In this document: in pieces, positions 17,837 through 26,840 of the stretch
How the letters are laid out: each line of letters starts with the position of its first letter
Numbering within the stretch: the first letter of the stretch is position 1
From: Saccharicrinis sp963675435
GTDB lineage: Bacteria; Bacteroidota; Bacteroidia; Bacteroidales; Marinilabiliaceae
DNA: 64,000 nt
Reading direction: 5' to 3'
NCBI GenBank assembly: GCA_963675435.1
Contig: OY776216.1
Span: 3,286,001-3,350,000, forward strand
Made by a program: the position numbers and the translations under genes
The notes under the pieces: model-generated
What the model was told of the DNA's origin: nothing
The model's database searches: none
Seen by the model: the letters and a program-made list of their open reading frames with translations, nothing else

Positions 17837-17888
17837 TATATAATAGGTTTATATTAATGGATAATATAATTAATTAGAATATGGTTAA

Positions 17889-18962
17889 TTATTGAGCTTT
17901 TACTATTAGGCCATCGTATAATCTTTCCTCAGAATTAATGATTAACTGATCACCTTCAGAAAGACCTGAAAGAACTTCGGTTTGGCCATTGTATTTTTTC
18001 CCCAATTGAACCCAACGTAATAATGCACTTCCAGACTGACTAACAGTCCATACTCCGGTTAATTGACCTCTGTTTACGATTAAGTTATCTGCAATCAGGA
18101 TTTTAGATACTTCACCTTTTTGAAGAGATATATTTGCAAACATTCCACTTCTGATCAATTTTTTTTGTGCATCAGTAGGTTGTAATAGTACACGCGCTTC
18201 AAACTGTGCTCCAGAAAACCTACTCGATGGACTAATATGAGTGATTTTACCTTTAATAATTTCCTTTGAATTTTTAAGCTCAACTTTTACAGCATCTTCT
18301 GCTTCAACAATATTCACCTCAGTTTCAGGAATACGAGTAATTACTTCAAACTGATCAGGAGATTCAATTGCAATAAGCGGCATACCTGGATTTGCCATAT
18401 CACCAGAATCAGCAAAACGATCAGTAATAACACCCGAATATGGTGCTCGTATATTGGCATATGCTAAAGTTTCTTCAACCTGAACCTTAGCTTTTTTAGC
18501 AGATGTCAGTTGTGCTTTAGCCATTTGGTAATGCGTTGTAATATCATCCAATTCCTTTTGTGTAGCACTTTTGCTCTCAAATAGAGACGAAATTCTGTTG
18601 TAATCAGCTTCAGCATTTTTATAGGCTGCTTCTGCTGCAATAATATTAGCCTCAACCTGACTCTTTTGAGCGTCGATGTCATTACTTCTTAACGAAACTA
18701 ATAACTTACCTTTTTGTACCTGATCTCCTTCATGTACAAAAACCTGGTCAATCTGTCCCATTATTCTAGTACTTAAGGTTGATTTCTTTAATGAGCTAAC
18801 TTTACCAGAATAGTGGTATGTTTTTGAAATGTTAGCCATGTCAACATTTTGTGTAGATATTTTTGCTCCATCAGCTTTAGTTTGTTCTTCGGAGCTGTTG
18901 CCACAACTTTGCATTAATAAACCTGCAGCAATAAATATGATAGCTATTTTTTGAATTTTCAT
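17889..18962 (-). CDS. RND efflux periplasmic adaptor (membrane fusion protein)
   Basis: 357 aa lipoprotein: signal with lipobox LLMQSCG (C20). It has a barrel-sandwich/lipoyl half (GQIDQVFVHEGDQVQKGKLLVSL), an alpha-hairpin of about residues 90-150 rich in A, Q, E and K, the second lipoyl half (ANIRAPYSGVITDRFADSGDMANPG) and a C-terminal beta-barrel. It bridges the RND pump to TolC. It is 52 bp upstream of the pump gene and 39 bp downstream of tolC. Confidence 0.94.
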   Translation of the reverse strand: MKIQKIAIIFIAAGLLMQSCGNSSEEQTKADGAKISTQNVDMANISKTYHYSGKVSSLKKSTLSTRIMGQIDQVFVHEGDQVQKGKLLVSLRSNDIDAQKSQVEANIIAAEAAYKNAEADYNRISSLFESKSATQKELDDITTHYQMAKAQLTSAKKAKVQVEETLAYANIRAPYSGVITDRFADSGDMANPGMPLIAIESPDQFEVITRIPETEVNIVEAEDAVKVELKNSKEIIKGKITHISPSSRFSGAQFEARVLLQPTDAQKKLIRSGMFANISLQKGEVSKILIADNLIVNRGQLTGVWTVSQSGSALLRWVQLGKKYNGQTEVLSGLSEGDQLIINSEERLYDGLIVKAQ

Positions 18963-19001
18963 GATCGAAATTGTTATAAGTTTAAAATAATATAGTTTTG
19001 A

Positions 19002-20336
19002 TTAAAGTTTTGATTCAGAAGAAAGTAGTTCATATTTAAATACAGAAATGTTGTATTGATAAATGGCATTTAGATATTTTAATTTACTCTCAGCATAAGT
19101 AGCTTCAGCAGCTAATAAGTCAGAGGTGCGTTCCATACCTTCTTTATATCTGTTGGTTCTAATTCTAAGTGATTCTTTAGCTTGTTCCGAAGCTGTTTCA
19201 TAAGTCATAACATTGCTTTCGGTTACATGAATGGTTCTTAAAGCTCCGGATAATTCCATATTACCTTTGTCAAGGTATTGGTGATAGTCATTTTGAGAAT
19301 AATTAAAATCTGCTTTTGCTTTTTTATAGTTTCCTATATTTTGACCACCGTTAAATAGTTTCCATTGCAATGAAACTCCAAACATCCAGCTATTGGCATC
19401 AAAACCTCCAATGTTTTCATCGTACATATTATACATACCAAAACCATTTACTCGAGGTACAAATTTCATGAGTGCACTGTTTTTCATTTGTTCGCGAGCT
19501 TTCATTCCATATCGCATTGCTAAAACATCTGCTCTGTTTGAAACATCACTAATGCCTTTTGCTGAAAAATCTATTTTCTCAATACGGTCAGCAATTTGTA
19601 TGGGGGCATTAATATCTCTTCCGGTTAAAAAATTCAACATTTCAGAAACAGATTGTCTTTGATTTTCAGCTTCTTTTTTCTGAGCTTCAAGTTCAAGTAA
19701 TCTTACCTTTACTGAAAGAACATCCGCTTCCTTTAAATATCCTTGTTTCATATTGTCTTCTGCCATTTTTAGATAAGCAGAAGCTGCATTGTGGGCTTTC
19801 TCTATTACTGATAATCTATTTTTTGCCAACTGTAAGGCAAAATAGGTTTGCTTAACAGCAAAAAGAACATGCTCTTTTGTGAACTCGCTTTTAAATTGAG
19901 TTGCTTTTAATGCACTTGAAGCCGCACTTTTTCCATTCCAGGCGTCAACGTTAATAATGGGTTGCATTACTGAAATCTGGGTATTAAACATATCGTTTGT
20001 TCCAGGATCATTTAACAGGGCAGGGTTAAAATCTGCTTGAGAAACAACCTGACGCTGTAACTTGTACATAAACGAATAGAGCGCATCATTAGTAGATGAG
20101 TAGGTGCTGGATAATTCAATTGCAGGTAAAAAAGAAGCCATTGCTTTTAAATTGTCAGCTTTAGCTCCATCTACTTCTGCAATACTTTTTAAAATTTCCC
20201 TGTTGTTTTGCTCTGCAAGATTTAATGCTTGTTGCAAAGAAAAAACATTGGTAGAGTCAGTTACTTCAGCATATGATTTGGCAGTTGTTATTATGCTGAG
20301 AACTGCAATTGCTAATAGTAATTTAAATTTATTCAT
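19002..20336 (-). CDS. TolC-family outer-membrane efflux protein
   Basis: 444 aa, signal peptide (LLLAIAVLSIITTAKSYA), then two outer-membrane-efflux repeats of long helices (ALNLAEQNNREILKSIAEVDGAKAD; RYKEGMERTSDLLAAEATYAESKL) separated by short beta segments. It forms the outer-membrane exit duct. As first gene of the operon (tolC, MFP, RND, PII-like) it has a recognisable promoter 33 bp upstream. Confidence 0.93.
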   Translation of the reverse strand: MNKFKLLLAIAVLSIITTAKSYAEVTDSTNVFSLQQALNLAEQNNREILKSIAEVDGAKADNLKAMASFLPAIELSSTYSSTNDALYSFMYKLQRQVVSQADFNPALLNDPGTNDMFNTQISVMQPIINVDAWNGKSAASSALKATQFKSEFTKEHVLFAVKQTYFALQLAKNRLSVIEKAHNAASAYLKMAEDNMKQGYLKEADVLSVKVRLLELEAQKKEAENQRQSVSEMLNFLTGRDINAPIQIADRIEKIDFSAKGISDVSNRADVLAMRYGMKAREQMKNSALMKFVPRVNGFGMYNMYDENIGGFDANSWMFGVSLQWKLFNGGQNIGNYKKAKADFNYSQNDYHQYLDKGNMELSGALRTIHVTESNVMTYETASEQAKESLRIRTNRYKEGMERTSDLLAAEATYAESKLKYLNAIYQYNISVFKYELLSSESKL

Positions 20337-20368
20337 AGTTTTTATTGTATTTTCTAATTTTGTTGGGT

Positions 20369-20400
20369 CAAATATATATTCAAAAAACTACATATGCAAG
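20369..20400 (-). promoter_or_regulatory. Bacteroidota-type promoter of the efflux operon
   Basis: On the - strand, CTTG (20400-20397) and TATATTTG (20376-20369) are separated by 20 nt, a good match to the TTG...TAnnTTTG (-33/-7) consensus. The predicted start is about 25 nt before tolC. On the same strand ACATAT occurs twice, 2 nt apart, shortly upstream of the -33 box and could be a repressor site. Confidence 0.6.
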
Positions 20401-20672
20401 AAAGTATATATGTCGATATGTATTTTGAAATTGTTTTGATTCTTTTAAGGTATTGATATTCAATGTTAATGTCAATGGTGAGACTGTTGTTTGTTAATGA
20501 AAAATTAACAGATTTTAATATAAATAAGGCGATTATCCGTAAGAATATTAGTGAAAATCTGAGGTAAAATTGTCCTGAGAATTAAATAAAAGTGGAAATA
20601 TTTATAAATATTCTATCGTCATGATTCCAATTCATTATTTTTGAGCCATCATAGAACATAAAGAACCACAGA

Positions 20673-21539
20673 ATGGAGAATTTTATAAAATCAAATCAAT
20701 ATATCAATTGTAACGGAACACTGTTAGATTTGAATACACCAAAAATTATGGGGATTTTAAATATAACTCCGGATTCGTTTTTTGATGGAGGCAAGTATCA
20801 GGAAGAAGATTCTATATTAAAAAGGGTTCAGTGTATGATCGCTGATGGAGCCGATATTATTGATATTGGTGCTTATTCTTCTCGTCCTGGGGCCGATCAT
20901 ATTTCAGCCGATGAGGAATTAAACAGGTTAGCAAAAGCTCTAAATATTATTCGAAAAGCATATCCAGAAGTTATTTTATCAGTAGATACTTTTAGGGCAA
21001 AAATTGCCGAGGCTGTAGTAAAAGATTTTCAGGTAGATATAATAAATGATATTGCTGCCGGTGAGATGGATGAAAAGATGTTTGATACTATGGTAGAATT
21101 AAATGTGCCCTATATTATCATGCATATGAAAGGAACTCCGCAGGATATGCAGAAAGATCCCAACTATAATTATGATGTTGTATATGAAATAATTGATTAT
21201 TTTTCCAAAAAAGTTGAAGAATTAAAGCAACGCGGTCTTCATGATATCATTTTAGATCCGGGATTTGGTTTTGGAAAAACGTTAGATCACAACTACGAAT
21301 TGCTGAATAGAATAAAGGAGTTGGATGTTTTGGGGTTACCTGTATTAATTGGATTGTCAAGAAAATCAATGATATATAATCTTCTGGATTGCACGCCACA
21401 AGAGGCCTTAAATGGTACATCACTATTAAATATGATATCTTTGCAAAATGGAGCTTCAATTTTAAGAGTACACGATGTTAAAGAAGCTCGGGAATGTGTT
21501 GCTATTTATAATAAACTTCAGTCAGTAAAATCGGCTTAA
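20673..21539 (+). CDS. folP: dihydropteroate synthase
   Basis: 288 aa. Joins p-aminobenzoate to the pterin pyrophosphate in folate synthesis; target of sulfonamides. Family signatures: MGILNITPDSFFDGG, GADIIDIGAYSSRPGA, LSVDTFRA, DIINDIAAG, IIMHMKGTP, ILDPGFGFGK and LIGLSRKS. The 336-bp divergent region with tolC holds TATTTTTG at 20636-20643, a possible -7 element. cdaA begins 1 nt after its stop, a pairing often seen in Bacteroidota. Confidence 0.97.
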   Translation: MENFIKSNQYINCNGTLLDLNTPKIMGILNITPDSFFDGGKYQEEDSILKRVQCMIADGADIIDIGAYSSRPGADHISADEELNRLAKALNIIRKAYPEVILSVDTFRAKIAEAVVKDFQVDIINDIAAGEMDEKMFDTMVELNVPYIIMHMKGTPQDMQKDPNYNYDVVYEIIDYFSKKVEELKQRGLHDIILDPGFGFGKTLDHNYELLNRIKELDVLGLPVLIGLSRKSMIYNLLDCTPQEALNGTSLLNMISLQNGASILRVHDVKEARECVAIYNKLQSVKSA

Positions 21540-21540
21540 T

Positions 21541-22314
21541 ATGACATTTTTAGATATAAGATTTATTGACATCATAGATATTGCTGTTGTAGCATATTTA
21601 ATGTATCGCCTGTATAAATTAATACGTGGTACCATAGCACAGAATATCTTTTTTGGCTTATTTGCTTTTATCGTATTGTGGCTTTTAATTAAGTCGCTAA
21701 ATATGGAATTATCTGCAACTATTCTGGATAATATTGTTAATGTAGGTGTAATTGCCCTGATAGTTGTATTTCAGCAAGAAATTCGTCGCTTCTTTTTACT
21801 ATTGGGAACAAGATATAATATAGCCAATCGTTTTTCCTTTGAAAAGATATTTTCAACACCATCAACAGGAGTGATGAATTTTTACAATAAGCCTATCGTC
21901 AGAGCATGTCAAAATCTTGCTAAAACAAAAACAGGTGCCATTATTGTAATATCTAAAAAATCTGAAATGCTGGATTATGTGCAGACCGGAGAATTGGTTA
22001 ATGCCGTTATTTCTTCCCGATTGCTCGAAAATATATTTTTTAAAAACAGTCCGTTACATGATGGAGCTGTAATTGTTGCGCAAAACAAAATTAAAGCCGC
22101 AGGTTGTATTTTACCTGTATCTCAGAGTTTTGATTTACCCAAAAAATTAGGACTTAGACACAGAGCTGCATTAGGTGTAACTGAATCAACAGACTCTTCC
22201 GCTATTGTTGTTTCTGAGGAAACCGGAAAAATTTCATTTTTTCATGCAGGAGAGATTAATCATGGTGTTACACCCGAAGAGCTGGAAAAATTACTGGAAA
22301 AAGAAACCAATTAG
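21541..22314 (+). CDS. cdaA: diadenylate cyclase CdaA (c-di-AMP synthase)
   Basis: 257 aa. Three N-terminal membrane helices (about 10-30, 35-53, 58-75) precede the DAC domain with the catalytic motifs DGAVIV and RHRAALGVTESTDS. It condenses two ATP into c-di-AMP, an essential regulator of osmolyte and envelope homeostasis. It is coupled to folP by a 1-nt gap. No cdaR-like gene follows, in contrast to Firmicutes. Confidence 0.96.
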   Translation: MTFLDIRFIDIIDIAVVAYLMYRLYKLIRGTIAQNIFFGLFAFIVLWLLIKSLNMELSATILDNIVNVGVIALIVVFQQEIRRFFLLLGTRYNIANRFSFEKIFSTPSTGVMNFYNKPIVRACQNLAKTKTGAIIVISKKSEMLDYVQTGELVNAVISSRLLENIFFKNSPLHDGAVIVAQNKIKAAGCILPVSQSFDLPKKLGLRHRAALGVTESTDSSAIVVSEETGKISFFHAGEINHGVTPEELEKLLEKETN

Positions 22315-22329
22315 CCGAATTAAAATATT

Positions 22330-22521
22330 ATGAGAGAATTTTTTATAGCCTTTTTTGTGATACTTAACTTATTTGTATGGATTATTTTTCCGTATATAAT
22401 AAGTAAGCAGTTAAAACTAAAAAAGAATAAAACATTTAAGCGAGTGATCTTAATCATTCAAATTTTATTTACGCTTCTTTCACTATATGGCGTTTATAAA
22501 GTTTTTGAAATTTTTGAGTGA
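22330..22521 (+). CDS. small two-helix membrane protein, unknown
   Basis: 63 aa, 15 bp after cdaA, so probably in its operon. Two hydrophobic helices (FFIAFFVILNLFVWIIFPYII and VILIIQILFTLLSLYGVYKVF) flank a lysine-rich loop. No family recognised. It could be a partner of the membrane cyclase, but position is the only support. Confidence 0.5.
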   Translation: MREFFIAFFVILNLFVWIIFPYIISKQLKLKKNKTFKRVILIIQILFTLLSLYGVYKVFEIFE

Positions 22522-22626
22522 TAAATTCATATATTAGCAGTAAATACTGTAAAAAAATAAATTCAAGCTTCTTTGAATAAGTATTGAATCGATCAATCTA
22601 AAATCTTACATTTAATCTAACTCTGC

Positions 22627-22663
22627 TACACTATTATATATTACAATTTGATATAATAGTGTA
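22627..22663 (+). terminator. 13-bp hairpin after the folP-cdaA operon
   Basis: TACACTATTATAT (22627-22639) pairs perfectly with 22651-22663, followed by TTTGT. The T-run is weak, so it may be a terminator or an operator for the following epimerase gene. Confidence 0.5.
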
Positions 22664-22695
22664 TTTGTAATAGATAGAATCAAATAGTTTTTTAT

Positions 22696-23553
22696 ATGAA
22701 GATTTGTTTAACAGGAGGTACCGGATTTTTAGGAAGCAAAATATCTGAATTTTTTACGCACAATGGTTATGTTGTTGATAATATAACAAGAGCAGATTTT
22801 AATGCAGATATATCTAAAATGGTTAATAAGATTGAAGGATCAGATATGATTATCAATCTGGCTGGTGCGAGTATTCTTAATAAATGGACTTTTGAATATA
22901 AAAAGGAAATATATAATAGTCGAATTATTTCTACTCAAAAACTGGTTGAAGCAATCAAGTTGGTTAAAGGAAAACCTTCTCTTGTTATGTCTGCATCAGC
23001 AGTTGGTATATATGATACGTTTGAAGTTCATGATGAATTTTCTGATCATTATTCAGGCAATTTTCTGGCTAAAGTTTGTAAGGATTGGGAAGCGGCAATT
23101 GCTCCGGTCCACCATGAAGGTATAAGGTTGGCTATTATAAGATTAGGAGTTGTTTTAGATCGTAAGAATGGTGCTTTGGCTAAAATGTTGCCTCCTTTTA
23201 AATTAGGTGCTGGAGCAATTATTGGCGATGGTTTTCAACCTTTTCCCTTTATTCATATTGATGACTTATTATCTGCGATTTGGTATGTCTATAAAAATCC
23301 AAAATCAAAAGGTATTTATAACATGGTTGCTCCGGAAATGGTGTCGAACCGTGAATTTTCTATGTTGCTAGGTAAAAAACTAAAGAGACCGGTGTTTTTT
23401 AAAGTGGGCGCAGGCATGTTGAAATTATTGCAAGGAGAAGGTTCTTCTGTTTTAACTGAAGGTCAAAAAGTTATTCCTAAAAGATTAAAAGAACTGGATT
23501 TTCCATTTCAATTTCCAACAGCAGATGATGCATTAACAGACTTACTAAAATAA
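22696..23553 (+). CDS. TIGR01777-family NAD(P)-dependent epimerase/dehydratase
   Basis: 285 aa with an N-terminal Rossmann motif TGGTGFLGS (residues 6-14), internal INLAGASI, the SASAVGIYD active-site region of the extended SDR family (atypical: serine then tyrosine in SAVGIY), and the C-terminal DUF1731-like end (PKRLKELDFPFQFPT). Related to E. coli YfcH and plant SulA/GC1; the substrate is not known. It converges on the MFS gene, 11 bp away. Confidence 0.88.
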   Translation: MKICLTGGTGFLGSKISEFFTHNGYVVDNITRADFNADISKMVNKIEGSDMIINLAGASILNKWTFEYKKEIYNSRIISTQKLVEAIKLVKGKPSLVMSASAVGIYDTFEVHDEFSDHYSGNFLAKVCKDWEAAIAPVHHEGIRLAIIRLGVVLDRKNGALAKMLPPFKLGAGAIIGDGFQPFPFIHIDDLLSAIWYVYKNPKSKGIYNMVAPEMVSNREFSMLLGKKLKRPVFFKVGAGMLKLLQGEGSSVLTEGQKVIPKRLKELDFPFQFPTADDALTDLLK

Positions 23554-23564
23554 AAAAATGATAA

Positions 23565-24794
23565 TTAACTATTTTTAGTTTGTTTAATATTCAGAGACCT
23601 TAAGAATAAGAAAATTACAGAACCTACCATTACGGTAAATGCAATTCCAATCATCTTCATCGAATAAGCTCTGTTGTAATTATCCGATAAATAACCAACT
23701 AATGGGGCTATTACAGCAAAAAATGCTCTGATCAATAAACTTCTGATAGAAAGTACAGTTGCCCTGACATCACTGGAAGTAATTCTGTTGATATAATCCT
23801 TTAATACCGGGGTTGCTATCCCTCTGCTGAAATAAAAAATGACAAGTACAACCAAAATCCATGCAGAATTAATATAACCTGCTATAATATAACTTCCTGT
23901 AATAATGATTGAAGTAAACCAAATAGTTAGTTTAGGTTTTAATTTGGCTTCAATACGATAAGCATATAAAGTAGTTGTGCCTACAATTAAATTTAATACA
24001 GTATGTGTGGCACCAATGTAATAAGAAGTAAAACCAATATTACTTAAATATAATTGATATATCCAGGCCATTGTAAGGGTTGCAGTTCCCATAATGCTTG
24101 AATAGATCAGGTTATACCTAAGTTTTGCATTTTTTACTAATGCATACCAAACAATATTTAATATGTCTTTTATTCCTGGTTTTTGACGTACTTTTGAAAG
24201 TGCAGGTTCTATGAGCATAATAGATGCCGGAACAGCCATAAAAGCAATTCCAGATTGCAAAATAAACGGTAATCGCATGTGTATGGCAGCAAGAGTACCG
24301 CCTAATAAACCTGCAATGGCTTCTGCATAATTACCAACCGTAAAGTTTCTTCCTTCGTATTTTATATATTCCTTATCTCTGTTTAATCCTTTTAATGAAT
24401 CGAATAATAATGCACTATCTGCACCTGATACAAAACTTTGTCCGATACCAAGGATTATTTCAGCAGTTAAAAAATAATAGTAGCCACTGGTAGTGGCGTA
24501 CACAATAAAGCCAAGAGTACCTAGTATTGACCCAATGATTAAGGTCTTTTTTCTACCTATTACATCCGCAACATATCCTGATGGAATTTCGAAAATTACA
24601 ATAGCAATTGAGTAAAAGGCTTTAAGCTGAAATGATTCTTTATCACTAAAACCCATGTCTTTATAAAAAAGCATTAAAATAGGCATTGTTAGCATAAACC
24701 ACTTGGCTATTTTAATTATATAAAGTTTTGTAATATTTGATTCCAGGCCTTTCCCCATGCTTTTACTCAAAAAAAGAACGGTTCTTTTATGCAT
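23565..24794 (-). CDS. MFS transporter
   Basis: 409 aa with 11-12 hydrophobic segments. The loop after helix 2 reads GYVADVIGRKKTLIIGS, the MFS motif A (GxxaDrxGrkk), and a similar loop appears in the C-terminal half. Substrate unknown; drug or small-molecule efflux is plausible. The N-terminal 'MHKRTV' start is open; the internal methionine at residue 14 is an alternative. Confidence 0.88.
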   Translation of the reverse strand: MHKRTVLFLSKSMGKGLESNITKLYIIKIAKWFMLTMPILMLFYKDMGFSDKESFQLKAFYSIAIVIFEIPSGYVADVIGRKKTLIIGSILGTLGFIVYATTSGYYYFLTAEIILGIGQSFVSGADSALLFDSLKGLNRDKEYIKYEGRNFTVGNYAEAIAGLLGGTLAAIHMRLPFILQSGIAFMAVPASIMLIEPALSKVRQKPGIKDILNIVWYALVKNAKLRYNLIYSSIMGTATLTMAWIYQLYLSNIGFTSYYIGATHTVLNLIVGTTTLYAYRIEAKLKPKLTIWFTSIIITGSYIIAGYINSAWILVVLVIFYFSRGIATPVLKDYINRITSSDVRATVLSIRSLLIRAFFAVIAPLVGYLSDNYNRAYSMKMIGIAFTVMVGSVIFLFLRSLNIKQTKNS

Positions 24795-24825
24795 ATGTTG
24801 CAGTAAAGAACCGTTTTAATATTGT

Positions 24826-24881
24826 TACTCTAAAAATAGAGTATTATTTAAAATATTTATAAAACTCAAAAAAAAATGAGT
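24826..24881 (-). terminator. tandem hairpins after the MaoC gene
   Basis: Two short stems, ACTCA/TGAGT (24864-24881) with an A-rich loop and TACTCTA/TAGAGTA (24826-24843) with an AAAA loop, lie directly downstream of the MaoC stop on the - strand. Confidence 0.4.
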
Positions 24882-24890
24882 CTCTTGATA

Positions 24891-25358
24891 TTAGTTGTTG
24901 AAATGGTATAAGAATACTACATCAGCTTCGTATGCAGGTTTTCTTTCTCCTTCAATTTCTAATACAACTGCAATTGTTGCTTTTACTGTTCCTCTTAAGT
25001 TTTTTGCATCAGCTACTTTTGCAACCAATCGAACTTTAGAATTTACTTTTACAGGTTTGTTGAATTTTAAACTTTCAATACCGTAGTTTACCTGAAGTTT
25101 TAAGTTTTGTACTTCAACGATCTGTCCCCAAAGGTGAGGTAATAATGAAATAGTTAAATAACCATGTGCAATGGTATCACCAAATGGAGAATCTGTTTTT
25201 GCTTTTTCCGGATCAGTATGAATCCACTGATGATCAAGTGTTGCATCGGCAAATAAATTAATCTGCTCCTGTGTAATAGTATGATATTCTGATTGTCCTA
25301 ATTCTTTTCCTATTAAAGCCTCTAAATCTTCGAAGCTTGTTATAATTGTTTGACTCAT
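24891..25358 (-). CDS. MaoC-like (R)-enoyl-CoA hydratase
   Basis: 155 aa single hot-dog domain. The hydratase 2 active site is present: D42 and H47 in FADATLDHQWIH, followed by FGDTIAHGYLTISLLP. It hydrates 2-enoyl-CoA to (R)-3-hydroxyacyl-CoA. No PHA synthase is nearby, so the pathway is unclear. Confidence 0.92.
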   Translation of the reverse strand: MSQTIITSFEDLEALIGKELGQSEYHTITQEQINLFADATLDHQWIHTDPEKAKTDSPFGDTIAHGYLTISLLPHLWGQIVEVQNLKLQVNYGIESLKFNKPVKVNSKVRLVAKVADAKNLRGTVKATIAVVLEIEGERKPAYEADVVFLYHFNN

Positions 25359-25393
25359 TAGTGTTTAGCTTTTAATGAATTAATAAATCGCTG

Positions 25394-25401
25394 CAAATAT
25401 A
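25394..25401 (-). promoter_or_regulatory. -7 promoter element TATATTTG upstream of MaoC
   Basis: A perfect TAnnTTTG on the - strand, 36 nt before the start codon. The nearest TTTG upstream is only 12 nt away, so the -33 element is not convincing. Confidence 0.4.
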
Positions 25402-25447
25402 GGTTTTTATTATCAAAGTTTAGGAGGTGTTTTTGAATCTTAAATGA

Positions 25448-26068
25448 TTATTCTTCTTCAAATTCTATAAAAACCGGGTTTTTCATTAGGTTTTCATCTA
25501 CAGTATCAAATCTGTGATGCCATTTACTTGCTGAGAATATAAATTGAGCTTTCTTAACTCCATCTCCAATTCTATGTATAATGGCATGGTAAGGACTCGA
25601 CATAACTTCGTTAGCATCATCAACGGCAATAAGGCTTATTTTGGTCATAGGAACACCATTTACATTAACCAACTCTGTTAATCGTTTTGGTGTGCAAACC
25701 AAAATATCTAAACCATCATATATTTCATCTTTTTGATATTGGAGAATTCCCTGATCAAAAGCAACAAATGAACGTAGAGATGTATTTCTTCCCAGCAATT
25801 TAATGGTTTCCTCAATCTCAAAAGCTTTTTCTCTGGTAGAAGTCACAATAATTGCTCTGGGAGCTTCTTCAAACTCTTTTTTTAATTGTTGTATAATTCC
25901 AATAACAAGGGCTGTTGTTTTCCCTGTTCCTTCTGGAGAAATCATGAAAATATCTGCACCAGATTTAATTTTAGGGATAAAAGACGATTGAATTTGTTTT
26001 GGTTCTTTATCAAATCCTGCATCAATAATCCCTGATGCTAATTCGGGAATTAGTTTTTTAAGTTTCAT
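25448..26068 (-). CDS. single-domain DEAD-box-like protein (RecA1 domain only)
   Basis: 206 aa covering only the N-terminal helicase lobe. Motifs: a Q-like KEPKQIQSSFIP, Walker A SPEGTGKTT, Ia TSTREKAFEIEE, Ib CTPKRL, motif II VDDA (in place of DEAD) and motif III SAS. There is no helicase C domain, and the stop is followed by ordinary intergenic DNA without remnants of one. ATP binding looks possible but unwinding alone does not. It may be a regulator or a partner of a full DEAD-box helicase. TACTTTTG at 26103-26096 is a possible -7 element. Confidence 0.75.
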   Translation of the reverse strand: MKLKKLIPELASGIIDAGFDKEPKQIQSSFIPKIKSGADIFMISPEGTGKTTALVIGIIQQLKKEFEEAPRAIIVTSTREKAFEIEETIKLLGRNTSLRSFVAFDQGILQYQKDEIYDGLDILVCTPKRLTELVNVNGVPMTKISLIAVDDANEVMSSPYHAIIHRIGDGVKKAQFIFSASKWHHRFDTVDENLMKNPVFIEFEEE

Positions 26069-26196
26069 GGTTCATTATTTTGCTACAAAAGTAACAAATC
26101 AATAAAACTTACCTACAAACAGGGGAGTGATTTACTAAATAGCAGCTGGGATGCATTTTGAGTTTGATCAACAAAAAAATTTCCAAATAAAATTCT

Positions 26197-26691
26197 TTAT
26201 TTGTTATCAATAAGTCTATTTATTACTGCTATAAAAGCCATGTTTTTAAGTTTTGCATATCTTTCCAAAATTAAAAATCCGTGTGAGGATAGGTCATAAA
26301 TTTCAGGAAATTCATCAATAATAAGGCTTTTGGCTTTATTGTGTAAATTGGTACTAAATTCTGTTTCGGCAAAGTCGTTGGATAATCTGTTAACTAATGA
26401 AGTTAAAGCTTTTAATTCTTCATCTTTTTTAAAGTCAGAATATTCTTTATCCTTATCGATTGATGAATGAGTAAAACTAAACAATTCGATGGCGTAATCA
26501 TTAATTGATAGCATTAACGATTCCTCAGAATCAATATTTGGAAATTCAGCTAAAACCAATGGTTTAACAATTCTACTAAACTGATTTATAAAGTTTTCAG
26601 CTCGTTTGTCGATTTCCCCAAATTTTAAATTTAATCTATTTATAAAATCCTTGTTTTCTCTTGTCATGTGTTCCTGGTTTTTATAATACAA
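26197..26691 (-). CDS. hypothetical helical protein, 164 aa
   Basis: No family recognised. The protein is soluble, highly charged and almost entirely alpha-helical, with repeated patterns of hydrophobic and E/K/D/N residues (FGEIDKRAENFINQFSRIV; ELKALTSLVNRLSNDF). The first methionines (MYYKNQEHM) leave the start uncertain; M9 is an alternative. It is divergent from topB. Confidence 0.7.
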   Translation of the reverse strand: MYYKNQEHMTRENKDFINRLNLKFGEIDKRAENFINQFSRIVKPLVLAEFPNIDSEESLMLSINDYAIELFSFTHSSIDKDKEYSDFKKDEELKALTSLVNRLSNDFAETEFSTNLHNKAKSLIIDEFPEIYDLSSHGFLILERYAKLKNMAFIAVINRLIDNK

Positions 26692-26840
26692 ACAACAAAT
26701 TCACCCAATTGGTTCGATAGATTAACTTTCTATAACTATAATTTAAGAATAATGAATGTTAATGACATAAAAATTCGAATTTAATTTTTGTTTAGAAATA
26801 TTATCTTCGTGCATCCAGAGAAAATTTATAAAAAATAGAT

